This document shows, in pieces, positions 62,640 through 64,000 of a DNA stretch of 64,000 bases; the first letter of the stretch is position 1; the number at the start of each line of letters is the position of its first letter. Source of the DNA: Xanthomarina maritima (GTDB lineage Bacteria > Bacteroidota > Bacteroidia > Flavobacteriales > Flavobacteriaceae); NCBI RefSeq assembly GCF_008084905.1, contig NZ_VSFC01000043.1, forward strand, positions 1 through 64,000, written 5' to 3'. The position numbers were made by a program, and so were the translations under genes. The notes under the pieces were generated by a model, which worked only from the letters and a program-made list of their open reading frames with translations, made no database searches and was not told the DNA's origin.

Positions 62640-64000
62640 TTAGTTTTTAATAGCATTATTTAATGCATTTTCTCCTCCAACAATTGGCAATCTAATAAGC
62701 GTGCCATTTAAATCGACAGTCAATTTAGTTCCAGGTTCTGGTAATAAGGTGTATTGATTATCGCTAGAGAATATCATCAAACCAATTTGTTGTCCTTTTG
62801 GAATCACTTGATCGTCTGGTTGCATATCAAACGTCATGTTATAAAATCTTCCTGGCTCAAGTGGTTCACTTTCCGTTAGCGATTTATAATTTTGTAAATC
62901 TGCCCAACCACGAGTAATAATATTATCAGTTATTTTAGCTTTTTCATCAGCATTCCAAGGCAGTGATACTAACCAAACAGATAGATTAGCTGCTGGTTTA
63001 CTGCTTGCTATGTTTACTGTAATTTTAGCCAAACCAGAAATATGTAAATCTTCGGTAAGTATAGGAGTAACGTATAATAATCGGTTTTCAGAACTTTCAG
63101 CTTGCGCTAATTCATTTCCAGAAATATTATGGTCATCTATTAATGTTTCTTTTACTTCAGCTATTGGTTTTTCTGTAGATAAAGCACCTGTTTTTAATCC
63201 TCCAGACTTTAAATGTAATGTTACTAGTGAAGCATCTGGATTTGGATAATCTTTATAAGTCGTAGGACTTTCTGGAGAATCATTCTCTCTAACAATCCAA
63301 GCTCTAGCATCGTTTTCAACACCATTATCAATGCCATATAAATAGTGAGTAAACCATCTATTCATCATGACCATTGGAGGAGGTCCGCCATGTCCATTTT
63401 GATGATAATAAATTTGAGAAGGAATGCCTTGTTTTTTTGCCTGTTCGTAAATTCTATAACTGTGTTCTGGCATCACGTTCCAGTCGTTAAACCCATGAGA
63501 CATCAATAAGGCTGCTTTCATAGGTTTCATATCGTTTAAATAATCTCGTCCAGCCCAGAATTCGTTATAATCTCCAGTCAGTCTATCTAAACCATTTTTC
63601 ATTTCGGTATCTCTAACTGTTTTATTACTAAATTCTCTTTTAGTAATGAGTTTTTTAGAATCATTACCATCTAAAGCTTTAGAATCGTTATTAAGAGTAA
63701 TATATTCTTCTCCGCCACTATGAATAAAATCGTATAACACATCAATATCTTCTCCTAAATAACCACCTGGAGACCTAACCAAACCATTCGATCTGTAATA
63801 ATGGTAATAAGATGTATTTGGAGCAATAGGAATAATAGCCTCTAAGCCTTCAACTCCTGTTGTTGCAGCAGCTAAGGGAATGGTTCCATTATAAGATGTT
63901 CCAGTCATACCCACTTTTCCAGTAGACCAATAAGCTTTTACTTCTTCATTACTATCTTTTTCAGTGTATCCTTTTGCACGACCACATAACCAGTCTATAA
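62640..64000 (-). CDS. X-Pro dipeptidyl-peptidase, S15/CocE family (5' end outside window)
   Basis: The frame is open to base 63998, so the start lies outside; 452 residues are visible. The segment IDWLCGRAKGYTEKD and the nucleophile motif GMTGTSYNG (Ser) mark the family; Asp in GFNDWNV and His in QNGHGGPP complete the triad. A C-terminal jelly-roll (about the last 200 residues, PAANLSVWLVSLPW) is typical of S15. It releases X-Pro dipeptides. A GTG at 63914 is internal. Confidence 0.93.
   Translation of the reverse strand, partial: IDWLCGRAKGYTEKDSNEEVKAYWSTGKVGMTGTSYNGTIPLAAATTGVEGLEAIIPIAPNTSYYHYYRSNGLVRSPGGYLGEDIDVLYDFIHSGGEEYITLNNDSKALDGNDSKKLITKREFSNKTVRDTEMKNGLDRLTGDYNEFWAGRDYLNDMKPMKAALLMSHGFNDWNVMPEHSYRIYEQAKKQGIPSQIYYHQNGHGGPPPMVMMNRWFTHYLYGIDNGVENDARAWIVRENDSPESPTTYKDYPNPDASLVTLHLKSGGLKTGALSTEKPIAEVKETLIDDHNISGNELAQAESSENRLLYVTPILTEDLHISGLAKITVNIASSKPAANLSVWLVSLPWNADEKAKITDNIITRGWADLQNYKSLTESEPLEPGRFYNMTFDMQPDDQVIPKGQQIGLMIFSSDNQYTLLPEPGTKLTVDLNGTLIRLPIVGGENALNNAIKN

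Overview
The window reads as a chromosomal segment of a low-GC member of the Bacteroidota, most likely a marine Flavobacteriaceae. The grounds are the promoters of the form TTG-N17-23-TAnnTTTG, the near absence of Shine-Dalgarno sequences, a secreted protein with a type IX secretion C-terminal domain, and many Bacteroidota families (DUF2851, PspC, DUF1343/NamZ, GCS2/RimK amidoligases, bTHX). No prophage, intact insertion sequence or CRISPR array is visible.

Layout. 1-5.7 kb: a truncated gene, namZ and an FtsX-type permease that diverge from abutting start codons, a PLP-dependent cysteine/cystathionine synthase, a repeat-bearing lipoprotein and an outer-membrane barrel. 5.9-13.7 kb: a plus-strand run of DUF2851, PspC, a K+ channel, an alanine/Na+ symporter, an HhH protein, an acyl-CoA dehydrogenase and a carboxypeptidase-regulatory-domain protein. 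13.8-29 kb: the translation/transcription core, rpsU-xer-hpf, four tRNAs, tuf, tRNA-Trp, secE-nusG-rplKAJL-rpoBC and DUF3467. 29-35.2 kb: an arylsulfotransferase-like T9SS cargo, a YjdI-type ferredoxin, prfC, idi-queD-manA and a second identical tRNA-Thr. 35.3-42.7 kb: a lipoprotein and a DUF819 carrier, then a five-gene operon (SPFH, glycine-zipper, DUF4177, alpha/beta hydrolase, Arc-type regulator), a hydrolase paralogue without its nucleophile serine, an AlkB-like dioxygenase and a VanX-like dipeptidase. 42.7-46 kb: a three-gene phosphorelay (Hpt, LytTR regulator, TPR hybrid kinase). 47-54 kb: an amidoligase cluster (N-formylglutamate amidohydrolase-like, GCS2 ligase, RimK-type ATP-grasp, small membrane protein, GNAT-nitrilase fusion) beside an M14 carboxypeptidase. 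54-64 kb: SulP transporter, coaD, ddl, PASTA protein, rluD, two lipoproteins, yaaA, bTHX, a UDG-family protein and a truncated S15 X-Pro dipeptidyl-peptidase.

The most interesting non-coding signals are these. (i) A 12-mer, GTATTTCATCGA, occurs three times in two arrays about 10 kb apart, each in the same orientation upstream of a flavobacterial promoter. One of these promoters appears to drive an untranslated RNA of about 140 nt; the arrays resemble LytTR operators. (ii) A sigma-54-like promoter is followed by a second terminator-ended RNA candidate. (iii) Three tandem 11-mers beginning GATAT lie upstream of the SPFH-Arc operon. (iv) A (TA)13 tract sits between promoter-like elements ahead of two lipoprotein genes, a candidate phase-variation switch. 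(v) A perfect 21-bp inverted repeat encloses the arylsulfotransferase start codon. (vi) A full Shine-Dalgarno precedes rpsU. (vii) Related stem-loops lie directly upstream of coaD, ddl, yaaA and the bTHX gene. The amidoligase cluster is the best candidate for an uncharacterised biochemical system.
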